A stretch of 64,000 bases of DNA from JAFEBO01 sp044221315 (GTDB taxonomy: Bacteria; Planctomycetota; Phycisphaerae; Phycisphaerales; UBA1924): contig JBGAPK010000005.1 of NCBI GenBank assembly GCA_044221315.1, forward strand, positions 136,463-200,462, written 5' to 3'. The notes under the pieces were generated by a model. The model did no database searches and was not told where the DNA came from. It was given only the letters and a program-made list of their open reading frames with translations. Below, in pieces: positions 51,960 through 61,599 of this stretch (position 1 is the first letter of the stretch; each line of letters begins with the position of its first letter). A program made the translations under genes and the position numbers.

Positions 51960-53600
51960 CTAAAACTCCCGCCTCAACCGCGCCGACGGAATATTCAACT
52001 GATCCCGATACTTCGCCACCGTCCGCCGCGCGATCTCAATCCCCCGCCCTTTGAGCTCCTCCACCAGCGCCTCGTCCGACCACGGCTTCTTCTTATCCTC
52101 GTGGTCGATGATGTCGCGGAGCGCCACCTTGATCGCGTCCCACGCCATGTCCTCCCCGCCCTCGGTCTGCACGCCGCCGGAGAAGAACTTCCGCAGGGGC
52201 ACGATCCCGCGCGGCGTCTGGATGTGCTTCTCGCTCACCGCACGGCTCACCGTCGCCACGTGAATCCCCAATTGATCCGCGACCTGCGTCATCGGCAGCG
52301 GCTTCAACGCCTGCGGCCCAAAATCAAAGTAATCCCGCTGCGCATCCACTACCGACTGCACCACCCGCAGCAATGTGTGCTTCCTCTGGTTCACCGCGTC
52401 GATCAGCCACGACGCGTTGGACAGATTCGTCCGGATGAATTCCTTCCCCCGCTTGTCCATCACCTTGCCCTTGCCGAGCAACGCATACTCCTGATTGATC
52501 CTGAGATCCGGAATGCGGCTCTCGTTCAGGTACGCCACATACCGGTCATTCTCCGCGTCGTACTCCACGATCGCGTCCGACACGATCGGCCGCACGTCGT
52601 CGTTCACCAGCCGGCGCGCCGGAGCCAAACTCAGCTTCTTCAGCAGCTCGAGCGCTCCGCGAATCTGCCCGAGACTGAGCTTGGTCTTCTCGCTCATCTT
52701 CGGCAGCCGGTTATTCATCAGATCGTCGAGGTGGTTCTCGACGATCAGCCGCGCATCCGCGATCACCTCCGGCTCGGCCTTTGTCGTGTTCTCGCCGTCC
52801 TGCAGCGCATCGAGCTGCAACAGCAGGCACTCCCGCGCGTCGCGTGCGGCAACCCCGGCCGGCTCCAGGAACAACTGCACGGCCTTGAGCGCATCCTCAA
52901 GCTGCGCCACCGTCGGCTTCGGCTCTCCCGGCGCTCGATCCGCGATCACGTCCAGCCCCGTCCGCAGATATCCGTCCGCATCAAGAAACGAAATGATCAG
53001 GTCGCCCAGCGGTCGCAATTCCGGCTTGATCTCCGCCAGCCCCCATTGCTCCGCCAGTTGTTCATTCAGCGAGATCGAACGCGCCGGCGTCGCCGCGAGC
53101 GCCTCCATCTTCGCATCCCGGTCATCATCCGACCGCGTCCGGGGCGAATACTCGAAATCCTCATCCCGGATCCGCGCTTCCTTCGGATCCGTCATCTGCG
53201 CCGCTTCGGCCTCCCGCGGCGCTTCGTCAAACTCGTTCTCCGCCGCCTCGGGGTTTGCCTCTTCGTATTTCTCCAGGCGCGCAAAGTCGTCGGCGTCATC
53301 GCCCACGTCCAGCACCGCCTCATCCTCGGAAAGCGCTCCCTCGTTCTCAGTCTCGAGATCGGTCCCGTCGGTGTCCTCACCCGCCCCGGCCACGATCTCG
53401 ACGTCGTCGTCCTTCGCCTCGATCGCCTCTTCGCCCTGCTGCTCGGCCAACTCCAAAGTCGGGTTGTTCTCGAGTTCCTGCTGGATGCGCTCCTGCAGTT
53501 CCGCCAGCGGCATCTGCAGGATCTCCATCGATTGGATCATCCTGGGCGCCAGCTTCATGTGCTGGCCCATCTTCAGATGTTGACTGGCCTCAAACCGCAT
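51960..53600 (-). CDS. rpoN: RNA polymerase sigma-54 factor
   Basis: The 546-residue sigma factor has region I rich in Gln/Leu (QHMKLAPRMIQSMEILQMPL, LQERIQQELENNP), a long acidic region II (about 55-170), the core-binding region and the C-terminal RpoN box ARRTVAKYRDQLNIPSARLR. The near-C-terminal helix-turn-helix is MTQVADQLGIHVATVSRAVS. It recognises -24/-12 promoters and needs AAA+ activators, none of which is in the window. An AGGGAGGGGGAG tract belonging to repeat copy B lies just upstream of the start. Region II is longer than in Escherichia coli. Confidence 0.97.
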   Translation of the reverse strand: MRFEASQHLKMGQHMKLAPRMIQSMEILQMPLAELQERIQQELENNPTLELAEQQGEEAIEAKDDDVEIVAGAGEDTDGTDLETENEGALSEDEAVLDVGDDADDFARLEKYEEANPEAAENEFDEAPREAEAAQMTDPKEARIRDEDFEYSPRTRSDDDRDAKMEALAATPARSISLNEQLAEQWGLAEIKPELRPLGDLIISFLDADGYLRTGLDVIADRAPGEPKPTVAQLEDALKAVQLFLEPAGVAARDARECLLLQLDALQDGENTTKAEPEVIADARLIVENHLDDLMNNRLPKMSEKTKLSLGQIRGALELLKKLSLAPARRLVNDDVRPIVSDAIVEYDAENDRYVAYLNESRIPDLRINQEYALLGKGKVMDKRGKEFIRTNLSNASWLIDAVNQRKHTLLRVVQSVVDAQRDYFDFGPQALKPLPMTQVADQLGIHVATVSRAVSEKHIQTPRGIVPLRKFFSGGVQTEGGEDMAWDAIKVALRDIIDHEDKKKPWSDEALVEELKGRGIEIARRTVAKYRDQLNIPSARLRREF

Positions 53601-53610
53601 TCGCCTCTCC

Positions 53611-53645
53611 GACTCCCCCTCCCTGAAGGAGGGGTTGGGGGTGGG
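53611..53645 (+). repeat. Dispersed CCCCCTCCCTG...GGTTGGGGGTGGG element, copy B
   Basis: A 35-bp element matches copy A at 42396-42430. Here CCCCTCC and GGAGGGG can form a compact hairpin around CTGAA. It lies between rpoN and recR, in the 5' leader of rpoN (minus strand), where its complement supplies purine-rich AGGGAGGGGGAG. Confidence 0.6.
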
Positions 53646-53665
53646 CGTTTTCGCATGCGAGCGAC

Positions 53666-54355
53666 CTATCCGCCCAACCTTTGCCTGCTCACTATCGCAT
53701 CGGCCAAAACCGCCTTGTTGGCATACTCCAATTGGCTGCCACTTGGCAAACCCCGTGCCAAACGGCTGATACGCACCCCTCGTGATTCTAGTTCTTTTTG
53801 CAAGTACAGGCCGGTCCCATCGCCTTCCAGCGTCGGATTCAGTCCGAGGATGACCTCCATCACCCGTACTCCACCCGTGTTTTTGGCCGGATTGGCCACC
53901 CGCTCGACCAAATCAGCAATTGTCAGATCGGCCGCCTCCACCCCGTCCAGCGGGCTCAAACGCCCCATCAGGACGTGGTAGACCCCCTTGTACATGCCCG
54001 TCTGTTCAAGGGCGATCAGGTCCTTCGGCTGCTCGACCACCAGCATCAGCCCCCGATCGCGCGAAGGGTCGTTGCAGACCGAGCAAACCGCATCGTCCGA
54101 CAAATTCCAGCAGATGCGGCAGTTCCGGATCTTCTTCTTGACGTCCTCGATCGCACGCGCCAGACGCATCGCCGCGGCATCATCATTCTTGAGCACGTGA
54201 AACGCCAGCCGCTCCGCCGATCGCCTGCCAACTCCCGGCAACTCCGCAAATTCGTCAATCAGCTTCTCGACCGCCAGCGGATATGCCAGCGCGCGACGCA
54301 CCGGACCGCCCCGGCCCGCACCTTCTTCCTGCTCGTGTGAGCGTGTCTCGCCCAT
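53666..54355 (-). CDS. recR: Recombination protein RecR
   Basis: The 229-residue protein acts with RecO and RecF in loading RecA at gaps. A helix-hairpin-helix lies at about 35-55 (FAELPGVGRRSAERLAFHVL), the four-Cys zinc finger is CRICWNLSDDAVCSVC, and the Toprim domain follows (LMLVVEQPKDLIALEQTG, EVILGLNPTLEGDGTGLYL). The C-terminal ISRLARGLPSGSQLEYA is typical. The 25 N-terminal residues before YPLAVEKLID are extra and the start could be a little further in. It lies 65 bp upstream of rpoN. Confidence 0.95.
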   Translation of the reverse strand: MGETRSHEQEEGAGRGGPVRRALAYPLAVEKLIDEFAELPGVGRRSAERLAFHVLKNDDAAAMRLARAIEDVKKKIRNCRICWNLSDDAVCSVCNDPSRDRGLMLVVEQPKDLIALEQTGMYKGVYHVLMGRLSPLDGVEAADLTIADLVERVANPAKNTGGVRVMEVILGLNPTLEGDGTGLYLQKELESRGVRISRLARGLPSGSQLEYANKAVLADAIVSRQRLGG

Positions 54356-54387
54356 GCACCGATCCTACGTCGGCGTAGCCTTCTCCC

Positions 54388-55035
54388 TTGGAAGCGACCC
54401 CGCCGCCAATCTCTCCCCTCGGCTCGCTCACCAAGGCCGTTGCGCTCGCCGCGCTGATGATCATCGCCGGTCTCTTCGCCCTCAAGGTTGTCGTCCCCGA
54501 TATTCGCCCAAAGCGACTCGCCGAGGTCATCCCGGGGAAGATCTACCGCAGCGCCGAGCTTTCCCCCGCGGCACTCGAAAACCTTGCAAAACAGGCCCAT
54601 TTGAAGACCATCATCGACCTGGGCATCGCCCCCGACGGCGAGCCGCGCGACCGTAGGCAGCAACTCGCCGCCCAAGCCCTCGGACTCACTCGGTACAAGT
54701 TCCACCTGATCGGCGACTCGACCGGTAATCCGAACGAATACGTTGCCGCGCTCCGCCTGGCGCTCGATCCTTCCAATCAGCCGGTCCTTATCCACTGCGC
54801 CACCGGCAGTCAGCGAACCAGCTGCGCTATCGCTCTGCTCCGGATGGCGGACCAGCAGGTCTCCCTCGATCAGGCTCTCGCGGAGGCCCGCGAATTCGAC
54901 GCAAAGGCCAAAGTGGACGATGTCCTGCGGTCTATTTCATCGCCAGTCGTCGCCGCGGTGAAGGAAGGCAGGACAATCCCCGGCTTCCCCCCGATCGAGG
55001 CCAAGCCTGTGCCTTCAATCCGCGCGCGACCCTGA
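54388..55035 (+). CDS. Membrane-anchored dual-specificity/tyrosine phosphatase-like protein
   Basis: The 215-residue protein has one N-terminal membrane helix (AVALAALMIIAGLFALKVVV) and a phosphatase domain with the CX5R signature His-Cys-Ala-Thr-Gly-Ser-Gln-Arg (VLIHCATGSQRTSCAIALLR). IIDLGIAPDGEPRDRRQ carries the region where the general acid is expected. It resembles DSP/PTP proteins of the Siw14/PTP-like type. The TTG at 54388 is the first start; an ATG at 54457 lies within the helix. Neither has a clear Shine-Dalgarno site. It diverges from recR across 32 bp. Confidence 0.78.
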   Translation: MEATPPPISPLGSLTKAVALAALMIIAGLFALKVVVPDIRPKRLAEVIPGKIYRSAELSPAALENLAKQAHLKTIIDLGIAPDGEPRDRRQQLAAQALGLTRYKFHLIGDSTGNPNEYVAALRLALDPSNQPVLIHCATGSQRTSCAIALLRMADQQVSLDQALAEAREFDAKAKVDDVLRSISSPVVAAVKEGRTIPGFPPIEAKPVPSIRARP

Positions 55036-55654
55036 GCGCACCGCCAGCCCGCTCCGCGATTCCCGTTACCCGAACACAAGAATCGAATCGCGCAAAGTCG
55101 GCAAATTACTCTTGCATCCCGAGCCCAAGTCCGGCTACATTGGCCTTGCTTTCCGCCCGTGGAAAGTGGCAAGTGAACAGGAAGGGATGAGGGGAGACGG
55201 CCGTCGGCGCAAGCCGTTGGTTCGGCAAGACATATTCGTGAAAACAGCGGCCCCGCTCGTCTGGGAGAGAGAGGAGAAGCGGCCGCTGTTTTCACATTCG
55301 GACGCTCCCGGGTCCCTCGGCCAGCGGCTCGGCCGCATCCCGCCCCGAACCGACGCAAACCCCGGCCGACTCGGCCGGCCCCTCCGATCCCGGTCCCGCC
55401 GATCGGTGGAAACTCTTTCCCCCTTCCATCCGTAACGGTCAAAGCAGCTTCGCGTTGTGTACCATCGGTCCCGTCAGGCGCGGGCACCGGACGGTCATGG
55501 GCCACTCCCATCCCGCCACGCCGCGAACTTGCCTCCTCGGAGGCTGGGTGGACGGAACGCGTGCTCCTCGGACGTTCGCGATACGCGCGATTCGCCCGGG
55601 AGCGGCATCGATCGCACAGCGGCCCCGGCCCGCGCCGGCGCCAGGAAAACACGC
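55036..55654. other. About 620-bp intergenic region before pilM
   Basis: No convincing gene is seen. The region holds the long hairpin at 55238-55295 and, further on, GC-rich sequence with short inverted arms. Open frames here are antisense of each other, GC-driven and lack ribosome sites. The pilM promoter must lie in this stretch but no clear -35/-10 pair was found. Confidence 0.6.
55238..55295. terminator. Perfect 15-bp inverted repeat, probable bidirectional terminator
   Basis: GTGAAAACAGCGGCC (55238-55252) is perfectly complementary to GGCCGCTGTTTTCAC (55281-55295), with a 28-nt loop. The GC core is next to A4 on the left and T4 on the right, so transcripts from either side would end in a U-containing tail. 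It lies about 200 bp after the phosphatase stop. A protein-binding site is an alternative. Confidence 0.65.
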
Positions 55655-57631
55655 ATGGCCAGCTCGAACATCTGCTGGGGAATCGAAATCGGAGCCGCCG
55701 CCATCAAGGCCGTCAAGGTCGAACTCGCCGGCGAGCGCGTAAACGTCCTCGACATGGCCATCATCGATCACCCGCGCACGCTCTCCACGCCCGGGGTCGA
55801 TCCCGCCGACGTCCTCCGCGTCTCACTCGGCACGCTCGTAAGCCAATACGACCTCGCCAAGACCCAGATCGCCGTCAGCGTTCCCGGGCACTCGAGTTTC
55901 GCCCGCTTCGCCAAGTTGCCCCCCGTCGAGCCCAAGAAAGTCCCCGACATCGTCAAGTTCGAGGCGATGCAGCAGATCCCCTTCCCGCTCGAGCAGGTGG
56001 AATGGGACTACCAGACCTTCATCAGCCCCGACAGCCCGGAGATCGAAGTCGGCATCTTCGCCATCACGCGAGAACGCATCAGCGAGCGTCTCACAATGCT
56101 CCAGGACGTCGGCCTGACTCCAAGCTACGTCACCCTCGGCCCCATCGCCGTCTTCAACGCCCTCGCTTACGACCTCGATTTCAACGACAAGACTCCCGGC
56201 ACCATCGTCGTCGATATCGGCACGACCTCCACCGATCTCGTCATCTCCGAGGCCGGGCGCATGTGGGTCCGCACGTTCCCCCTCGGCGGGCACCAGTTCA
56301 CCGAAGCGCTCGTCAGCGCCTTCCAGATCGGTTACCCAAAGGCCGAGAAACTCAAGCAGGAAGCCGAGGATTCCAAGCACGCACGCCAGGTCTTCCAGGC
56401 CATGCGCCCCGTCTTCACCGACCTCGGTCAGGATATCCAGCGCTCCATCGGCTACTACCAGTCCCTCCACAAGGACGCCAATCTCCAGCGCGTCGTCCTC
56501 ATCGGCGCCACCGCCAACCTTCCCGGCCTCCGCAAGTACCTCAAGCAGCAACTGGGTATCGAGGTCTACCGCGTCGAGGAATTCAAGAAGGCCAATCTGC
56601 TGCCGCTCGACGGGGGCAAAGAAGGCGGCGAGCGTGCCGCCAAGTTCAAGGCTCGCGCTCTTGAACTCACCACCGCCTTCGGCCTCGCGGTTCAGGGCGT
56701 CGGTTCCGGCACGATCAACGCCAACCTGATGCCCATCTCGATCATCCGCGAATCGATGTGGAAAGGCAAGGTCAAGTGGTTCGGCGCCGCCGCCGGAATC
56801 GCCGCCGTCGCCGGCGCCGCGATGTTCGTACGTCCTTTCCTCGACTCCACCGCCGTCGGCGCCTCGCTCGCCAATCCCGAAATCGCCAACGTCAATTCGA
56901 TCATCAATGAAGGCAACAAGCTCAAGAAGGAAGCGGAAGACGCCGGCGTGGTCGGCGCCGCGCCCGTCGACGAGCGGGCCGCCAAGATGATCCAGATGCT
57001 CGACAGCCGCAACTTCTATCCGAGCCTCGTCAACGACGTCGGCCTCATGATCGAAGACGCCAACACCCGCGCCACAACCTGGGCCAAGGACGTCGGCTCC
57101 AACGCCGTCGTCCCAGACGGCTTCCGCGTCGACCGGCTCACCACCACTTACTTCCCGCCCGCCGCAGGCGCCGATCCCAGCCAGCCCCCCGGACCGCCGG
57201 GAATGTCCAGTCCCGGCGAGGTCGGACCGGGCATTCCGATCGGCCCGGCCGATCGGCCGCGCGTCGTCGCAACCCTCGTTGTTTCCACCAACCAGCCCGA
57301 GCCGCAAAAGTTCATGCTCGCCACAATGGATCGCTGGCTGCGGGCAAACTCCAAACGCCCCGGCGTTCCATACGAAATTCTCGTCTCACAGACCCCATGG
57401 CGACAGGATCTCGCCGGCGCACCCGGATCGCCCGGCGGAATCTCGGCCCCCATCGGGGCTCCGCCCCCGGCAGCCGCGCCCGATCTGGGCAAGGGCGCTC
57501 TCGGAGATCTCGCGCCCCTCTCCGCCCTCAAGCCCCCGGTGCCCGAAAATCTGCCCCCCGCCACCACGTTCACCATCAACTTCACCGCCTCCAAACTTCC
57601 CGCCCAACCAAAGCCGGAGGGCAAGCCTTGA
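55655..57631 (+). CDS. pilM: PilM-like type IV pilus assembly protein with C-terminal extension
   Basis: The 658-residue protein starts at the ATG at 55655, with AGGA about 9 nt upstream. The first about 350 residues are the actin-like PilM ATPase domain (ICWGIEIGAAAIKAVKVEL, VPGHSSFARFAKLPPVEPKK, TIVVDIGTTSTDLVISEAG, RVVLIGATANLPGLRKYL). PilM normally ends there and binds the tail of PilN in the cytoplasm. Here a membrane helix (about 372-393, WFGAAAGIAAVAGAAMFV) and about 265 further residues follow, with a Pro/Gly-rich linker (about 505-530) and a second small domain. This could replace PilN by fusion. The next gene starts within its stop (TTGA). Confidence 0.88.
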   Translation: MASSNICWGIEIGAAAIKAVKVELAGERVNVLDMAIIDHPRTLSTPGVDPADVLRVSLGTLVSQYDLAKTQIAVSVPGHSSFARFAKLPPVEPKKVPDIVKFEAMQQIPFPLEQVEWDYQTFISPDSPEIEVGIFAITRERISERLTMLQDVGLTPSYVTLGPIAVFNALAYDLDFNDKTPGTIVVDIGTTSTDLVISEAGRMWVRTFPLGGHQFTEALVSAFQIGYPKAEKLKQEAEDSKHARQVFQAMRPVFTDLGQDIQRSIGYYQSLHKDANLQRVVLIGATANLPGLRKYLKQQLGIEVYRVEEFKKANLLPLDGGKEGGERAAKFKARALELTTAFGLAVQGVGSGTINANLMPISIIRESMWKGKVKWFGAAAGIAAVAGAAMFVRPFLDSTAVGASLANPEIANVNSIINEGNKLKKEAEDAGVVGAAPVDERAAKMIQMLDSRNFYPSLVNDVGLMIEDANTRATTWAKDVGSNAVVPDGFRVDRLTTTYFPPAAGADPSQPPGPPGMSSPGEVGPGIPIGPADRPRVVATLVVSTNQPEPQKFMLATMDRWLRANSKRPGVPYEILVSQTPWRQDLAGAPGSPGGISAPIGAPPPAAAPDLGKGALGDLAPLSALKPPVPENLPPATTFTINFTASKLPAQPKPEGKP

Positions 57632-59064
57632 AAAACGTTCTCAACTGGTTCAAAAAGCACTGGGTCATCCCGACGCTCAGCGTCGCCATCCTCGCCATCC
57701 TCGGCACGACCTGGTGGTTCAGCAACTCGTGGAACGAACAGATCCGCGACGAACAGCAGAAGAAGGCCAGCGACCTGCTCACCAAGGTCAAGGGCGTCCA
57801 GGTCACCTACGCCCTTCCCCTCGTCGCCGGCGAGACCAAGGCCGTTGAACTGCAGACTCCCCCCAACTCCGTAATCACCGCCAAGTTCTCCGAGAGCCGC
57901 AAACGCATCATCGAACAGCGCGAGAGCGTCGTGAAGATCGCCGAAGCCTTCAACAAGGGCGACAAGAAGCCGCTGGTCGACGGCCTCTTCCCCTCGCCCG
58001 CCGCCGGGCAGGAGCAGCTCAAGCCCCTCGAACTCGTCCAGAAACTCATCGGCAATCCCACGCAGGGAACGCCCTCCGCATACCAGCTTCTCCTCGATTC
58101 GATTCGCGCCGGCGGGCCCATCGCGTCCACCCAGCTCGAGGCACAGCTCAATGACATCTACCGGCGCGAAGCCGAGAAACTCCGCGGCGCCAACGCCACC
58201 CGCGAACTCACCCAGCCCGAAAAGGAGTCTCTGGCTCGCCAACTCCTCGACGCCCGCCGCTCCGAATACATCCGCCGCGCCAACGAGGTTTCCGTCTACG
58301 CCGACATGAGCGTCTTCCCTTCCGCCGGCGGCTCGTCCGCTCCCGGCAGCGGAATGTCGCAGGCTCGGCCTCCATCGGCGGCTAATCAGGATCCTGCTGG
58401 CCGCCTTCGGTTCGCCACCCAACGTCCGTCAGACGTTCTCCGGCAGTCGATTTCTGGCTGCTCCAGGATGTCTTCGCAATCGTCCGGCAACGCCAATTCC
58501 GGCGACAGCGGCAAACTCGTCAGCGAACGCGACTCGCCGTCGTCAAGGGAATCGAAAAAATCGACATCCTCCCCTGGAAGCCATCGGAGCCTCCGAAGGT
58601 GCCCGGCAACGACGGCGCGCACGGAGGCAGCACGCCCCCACGCCATGCCGCAAGGGAGATTTCACCAGTCCATCAGCGGCCACGGCTCCCACCTCATCCA
58701 CCTACGACGTCCGTCGCTGCGTCACGATGATCGTCTCGAGCTCGCGCTTGCCTGAACTCTTCGACGCCATCGGCCGCACCAACGCCGCCTTCATCACCGG
58801 CTTCGCCGTCAGTGTTGGCCGACGGTTGGTCCGACCTCGCCGAAGAGCTACTACTACGGCGACGAGAACGTCGTCCGCGTTCAACTCGATCTCGAGGTCA
58901 CCTGGCTTGCTCGTGGACCGAGCCCCTCTTCCCCGATGCCATCCGCAAAGGTCTCGGTCTCCCCGATCGCGCTCCACCCGCCGGCGCATCGCATCCCCCG
59001 CCGGCGAACAGCAAACCAAGGATTGGCCTCCACGCGCCCTCACCCGCACAAGGAACAGCAATGA
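57628..59064 (+). pseudogene. Pilus-assembly membrane protein (Amuc_1100/PilO-like), frameshifted in its second half
   Basis: The gene starts at a TTG (57628) overlapping the pilM stop, with GGAGG 8 nt upstream. About 240 residues read cleanly: a membrane helix (WVIPTLSVAILAILGTTWWF) and a helical domain (RRIIEQ-type coiled segments, LKPLELVQKLIGNPTQ). From about 58360 the coding sense moves between frames: FWLLQDVFAIV (58452), AVVKGIEKIDILPW (58536), SSSRLPELFDAIGRTNAAF (58736), YYYGDENVVRVQLDLEVTWL (58849), WTEPLFPDAIRKGLGLPDR. The last frame gives HPHKEQQ and a TGA at 59062-59064. At least six shifts are needed. The family call rests on size, membrane topology and the position after pilM. 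Confidence 0.7.
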
Positions 59065-61011
59065 AGCTCAGGGAATCAATCCGATCGAGCAGCACGTCGA
59101 GAAGGTCGTCATCGTTCTCACCATTCTCGTGCTCCTCGCCGTCATCGCCCAGCAGTTTCTGGCTCCAACGAAGTCAAAATCGGAAGCGACACCGTGCCCC
59201 CCGGCCAGGCCTACGAACCTGTCGTGAAGGCCGCCGCCGTTCTCAAAGGCAAACTGATCTTCGCCGAATCCCCCGCGCTCCCCGAAGGCTTCGAAGCCGC
59301 CGGCGACATGGTCCGAGTTCGACAAGCTCGTCAAGGGAGGGATCGCTCCCCGCCCCCGCATCGGCGGCTCTCGGTCCCGCAGTCGCCCTCGGCGGCCACC
59401 TGCGTCGGCGGCCACCGACGCCCTCTTCGCCGAGGTCGTCCTCCCCAGCCGCTCCCGCCGTCGCCGCCTCGTTCTGGTCCACCATCAGCGCCCGACGAAA
59501 ACCGCCGCCTACCCCGAACTCGCAGCGCTCCTCCCAAGGAGCAGCCCTTCGACCACCTTCGTCAGCGTCGAATCCTCGATCGACATCAAGGCCTTCGTGG
59601 ATTCGCTCCTCGCCGATCCCGACGTATGCCGGCACTTTGGAAGCCATGCCCCAGGGCTGGTGGCGCGAAAGCATCGAAGCCGTCGTCGTCGAAGTCGAAC
59701 GCGAGCAGATGAAGTCCGACGGTTCCTGGGATAAAGGCGTCGTCCTCCCCGCCATGCTCGGCCGCCACCTTTTTCATCGTCGGCTGGAACGAGAGCGTCA
59801 AGTCCACCGGCGACATGCAGTCCCAGTTGATCAACGCCCGCCAGCAATCCTCCGAAATCCTCCGTCCACCTTTCTACAAGAACCCTCGGCACCCAGGAAT
59901 GGGTCCGCCTAGCTCCGCCGCCACCCGCGCCCAAGGCCGGCGTCGATCCCGGCCTCGTCGCCAGAAGCAGGCCGACCTCGAAAAGGTCCGCGCCGATCTC
60001 AAGAACAAGACGCGACGAACTCGACAAGCTCCCCAAAGACGAACCCTGCTAGCCCGAACCACCCAAGACCCCTGAGGCCCAGCCCGCCCCGGCGCGCTCC
60101 GGCTCGGCCCCGAAGCCCGCTCCCGCCCCGCCGGTTGTGAACAACGCCGCCGAACGCAACGGACTTCACTCGCCAGATCACCGGCCTCGAAACCGTTGAA
60201 CGCCTCCTCAAAGAGGGAAATCGCCAAGATCAATCCCCAGGCCGTCGCAGGTCCGCCGCTCCCGCCGCAGCAGCCCCCGTCGTCACCAGTCTGCTCTGCG
60301 GGGACACCATCCAGAAGTTCTGGGTCCACGATGCCACCGCCCAGCCCGGCGATCGTTACCGCTATCGCCTCCGCGTCGGCATCAACAGCCGCTTTGGTCA
60401 AGGGCCCTGCTCCAGCAGCCGCAAAGAACCTCGGGCCGCCGCCAGCATCATCCGCAGCCCATGGTCCGAGTGGAGCAGCACACCGTCGATGTCGATCGCC
60501 GAGCATTTCTTCGTCACGAGCGCGCACACCCGACAACGATCTCGGTGCCGCCCGCGCCCTCCGTCGAGCTCTACAAGTTCTACTTCGGCCACTACCGCGC
60601 GAAACCGCCGGCATGGGCATCGGCGGACCCCCTCTCAGAGATCAACCTGCAGAACATCGCCGCCGTCCCCGCACCCACGGCGGCACCAGCAAACCCATGC
60701 CGTTCCGGCGATGGCCCCTCACTTCCGGGTGCCGAAACCCCCGTCCGGCGGCCGCCCAGCTGGCCCAATTGTCGCCCCCGACAACATCCGCGTCACCCTC
60801 GACGGGGTGATCCTGCTCGATATTTCACCCGTTCCCGCGCGCGAGCGGCACGCCCCGGCATTCGTCGCCGTTCTCCGCGATATCAACGGCAATGTCATCG
60901 TCCGAAACCCCGAAACCGACCGCGTGCCTTTACAAGCGGATCGATGCCTCGGCAAAGTCCGCAGGGATGACCCCCTCCTCAACTCTCCGAGAAATCGTTC
61001 AGTTTCTGTAA
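59061..61011 (+). pseudogene. Large pilus-cluster membrane protein, frameshifted throughout
   Basis: An ATG at 59061 overlaps the previous TGA (ATGA), with AAGGA upstream. One base must be added within the fourth codon to reach the continuing frame: GINPIEQHVEKVVIVLTIL, then VLLAVIAQQFL, an N-terminal membrane helix. Later fragments alternate frames: VPPGQAYEPVVKAAAVLKGK (59194), EFDKLVKGGIAPRPRIGG (59315), GWWRESIEAVVVEVEREQMK (about 59656), LINARQQSSEILRPP, DATAQPGDRYRYRLRVGINS (about 60329), DNIRVTLDGVILLDISPVPA and VAVLRDINGNVIVRNPETDR. The last frame (SSTLREIVQFL) ends at TAA 61009-61011. About 650 residues would result. I do not recognise the family; it may be a pilus secretin-associated or PilP-like protein. 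Confidence 0.65.
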
Positions 61012-61599
61012 AGCCTTGCAGGCACGATATTTGCCGAGTCTCGCAAAAGTCTTTTTGTCCCGCGAAACTGGACTCTTGAGGGGGTCCCTCAGACTTCCCT
61101 CCGCACCCAAAGGAGCGGAAACCGGACTGAAAACCAGCCCGGCTCATCACCAGGGCTTTGGCCACGGCGACGGTCTTTGACCGGAAGTTGGAAGAAGATT
61201 TTCGATCTCGGCGAATACCGGTCGAATGCGGATGCACCATGTTAACATGGGCGTGCCGTGTTCGGCAGAAGGAACCCGGGATCGGCTTGACTAGGCACCT
61301 TAGGCCCTTTGAAGCTCCTGGCCGGGTGTCAAGTGCAATAGAGAAGCAAGTAAGAATCGAGATCGGAGAAATCAGGACGCCAAGGGCAACTCGCAAGGGA
61401 AGCTTGAGGCGTTCAGAAATCAACGGACTCTCGAAGCGCAGTGGAGTTGGCCTTTTCGCTGAATCAAGCTCGAGCCGCAAGGCGAAGAAGCAAGAGGAAG
61501 CGAGACCGTGGGTATTCAGGCCCAAGGGGTATCAATCTGGCTACGAAGTGCAAGGTTCCGAGGGGCAACCCAGAGGACGGAGCATCGCGGCGTCAGGTT
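61012..61599 (+). other. Leader region upstream of 23S rRNA, no 16S or tRNA
   Basis: This 588-bp stretch holds no gene that I can support. It contains a small hairpin (TGAGGG-GGT-CCCTCA near 61077), a perfect 14-bp palindrome CCATGTTAACATGG (61237-61250) and TTGACT near 61288 without a good -10. The last 150 bp is purine-rich, as expected for a precursor strand that pairs with the 3' flank of the 23S gene. No tRNA cloverleaf and no 16S 3' end (CCTCC tail) is present. Confidence 0.6.

Noticed and set aside
61120..61150. tRNA-Phe-like anticodon segment (GGACTGAAAACCAG)
   Set aside because: No acceptor stem, D-arm or GGTTCGA T-loop can be placed around it.
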